Assembly: GCA_943323705.2 (NCBI GenBank)
Contig: CALPIT020000149.1
Span: 1-6,410, forward strand
Length of the DNA stretch: 6,410 nucleotides
From: Streptomyces griseus
GTDB lineage: Bacteria > Bacteroidota > Bacteroidia > Chitinophagales > Chitinophagaceae
Direction of reading: 5' to 3'
Part shown: piece after piece, positions 5,453-6,410 of the stretch
Layout of the letters: the number at the start of each line of letters is the position of its first letter
Position numbering within the stretch: the first letter of the stretch is position 1
Position numbers and translations under genes: made by a program
Notes under the pieces: generated by a model
Database searches by the model: none
Told to the model about the DNA's origin: nothing
The model's input: the letters and a program-made list of their open reading frames with translations, nothing else

Positions 5453-6410
5453 ATGGATTTCCAACTTTCTGAAGAACATTTGATGATTCAACAAGCTGCA
5501 AGAGATTTTGCACAAAACGAATGCCTTCCTGGTGTTATTGAAAGAGATGAACACCAAAAATTCCCTAAAGAACAAATTGAAAAATTAGCCGATTTAGGCT
5601 TCATGGGCATGATGGTAAAACCAGAATATGGCGGTAGTGGTATGGACACCATCAGTTACGTTTTAGCCATGGAAGAAATCAGTAAAGTTGATGCTTCGGT
5701 AAGTGTTTCCATGAGTGTGAACAATAGTCTGGTTTGTTACGGTCTTCAAGAATATGGAAATGAAGAACAAAAGCAAAAATATTTAAAACCACTTGCTCAG
5801 GGAAAAAAAGATGGCGAATTGTATATCGGCGCATTTTTATTAAGTGAACCAGAAGCTGGTAGTGACGCTACTTCTCAAAGTACAACCGCAGAAGACAAAG
5901 GTGATTATTATTTGCTTAATGGAACCAAAAATTGGATTACCAATGGTAACAGTGCTTCGGTATATCTTGTTATTGCTCAAACTGATCCTTCTAAAGGAAG
6001 TCGTGGTATCAACGCTTTCATTGTTGAGAAAAAATGGGATGGCGTAGTTGTAGGAGCCAAAGAAAATAAATTAGGCATCAGAGGAAGCGATACACATACG
6101 ATCTTATTCAACGACGTAAAAGTGCCAAAAGAAAATAGAATCGGTGAAGATGGATTTGGATTTAAGTTCGCCATGAAAACTTTAGCAGGTGGAAGAATTG
6201 GTATCGCTTCACAGGCATTGGGTATCGCCAGTGGCGCATATGAATTGGCATTGGCTTATAGCAAACAACGTAAGGCCTTCGGTACTGAAATCATGAACCA
6301 CCAAATCATCCAATTCAAACTGGCTGATATGGCTACAAAAATTGAAGCTTCAAGATTACTTTGTTTAAAATCAGCTTGGGAAAAAGACAATAAAATTGAC
6401 TACACTTTAA
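5453..6410 (+). CDS. Acyl-CoA dehydrogenase (short-chain/butyryl-CoA type), 3' end missing
   Basis: The FAD enzyme oxidises acyl-CoA to 2-enoyl-CoA and passes electrons to electron-transfer flavoprotein, in fatty-acid or branched-chain amino-acid degradation. From ATG 5453 the frame is open to the last base, giving 319 residues of an expected 380 or so. Domain order is normal: N-terminal helices (MDFQLSEEHLMIQQAARDFA at 1-20, and EYGGSGMD at 58-65); the beta domain with LSEPEAGSDATS (130-141) and GTKNWITNG (157-165) that contact FAD and substrate; KLGIRGSDTHTILFNDVKVP (206-225); then the C-terminal helical domain with GGRIGIASQALGIA (246-259) and YSKQRKAFGTEI (269-280). The catalytic glutamate of short- and medium-chain enzymes lies beyond the window, so chain specificity and activity cannot be confirmed. 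The gene is divergent from the CDF gene, with 157 bases between the starts. Confidence 0.95.
   Translation, partial: MDFQLSEEHLMIQQAARDFAQNECLPGVIERDEHQKFPKEQIEKLADLGFMGMMVKPEYGGSGMDTISYVLAMEEISKVDASVSVSMSVNNSLVCYGLQEYGNEEQKQKYLKPLAQGKKDGELYIGAFLLSEPEAGSDATSQSTTAEDKGDYYLLNGTKNWITNGNSASVYLVIAQTDPSKGSRGINAFIVEKKWDGVVVGAKENKLGIRGSDTHTILFNDVKVPKENRIGEDGFGFKFAMKTLAGGRIGIASQALGIASGAYELALAYSKQRKAFGTEIMNHQIIQFKLADMATKIEASRLLCLKSAWEKDNKIDYTL

Noticed and set aside
5844..6174. Other open frames over the acyl-CoA dehydrogenase, on both strands
   Set aside because: They are out-of-frame shadows; the continuous frame from 5453 carries all acyl-CoA dehydrogenase motifs.

Overview
This AT-rich window looks like ordinary chromosome from a member of the Bacteroidota, possibly the Chitinophagaceae, although the family-level guess is inference. 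The reasons are the protein families present, start codons without Shine-Dalgarno sequences, one clear Bacteroidota-type -7 promoter box (TAnnTTTG), and intergenic GC-rich hairpin repeats in an AT-rich background. There are seven protein genes, five of them complete, and no RNA gene, transposase, CRISPR array or phage gene that I can see.

Left part (1-1140, + strand): the C-terminal end of a bifunctional-nuclease (BFN) domain protein with a UVR tail, then ispE, the GHMP kinase of the non-mevalonate isoprenoid pathway. A 213-base spacer follows. It carries a small array of dyad-containing AGCT-GATA repeats and a 14-base T-rich tandem repeat just before the next gene.

Middle part (1354-3303, + strand): rocD (ornithine aminotransferase) and, six bases later, a VIT/CCC1-family membrane iron or manganese transporter, probably co-transcribed. 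Between this pair and the convergent minus-strand genes lies a 392-base repeat-rich spacer. It holds two identical 60-base elements with a C5-GAA-G5 hairpin. It also holds a third diverged unit whose hairpin has changed to TTTCC-GAA-GGAAA, keeping the pairing, and several ATTCGTG and AATGTAAAA short repeats. A fourth, inverted copy of the hairpin core forms the last nine codons and the stop codon of the neighbouring methyltransferase gene.

Right part: a minus-strand pair made of a cation diffusion facilitator (CDF) transporter with a cysteine-rich tail and a TPMT-family SAM methyltransferase, separated by one base (TGA-T-ATG). Divergent from them, the window ends inside an acyl-CoA dehydrogenase that reads through to the last base.

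The genes do not form one pathway: isoprenoid precursor synthesis, arginine/ornithine catabolism, metal transport, small-molecule methylation and acyl-CoA oxidation lie side by side. The points most worth a second look are the hairpin repeat family, with its paired base changes and its use as coding sequence, the tightly coupled CDF-methyltransferase pair, and the unusual predicted metal-site residues of the CDF protein. I see no convincing new defence or mobile system here.
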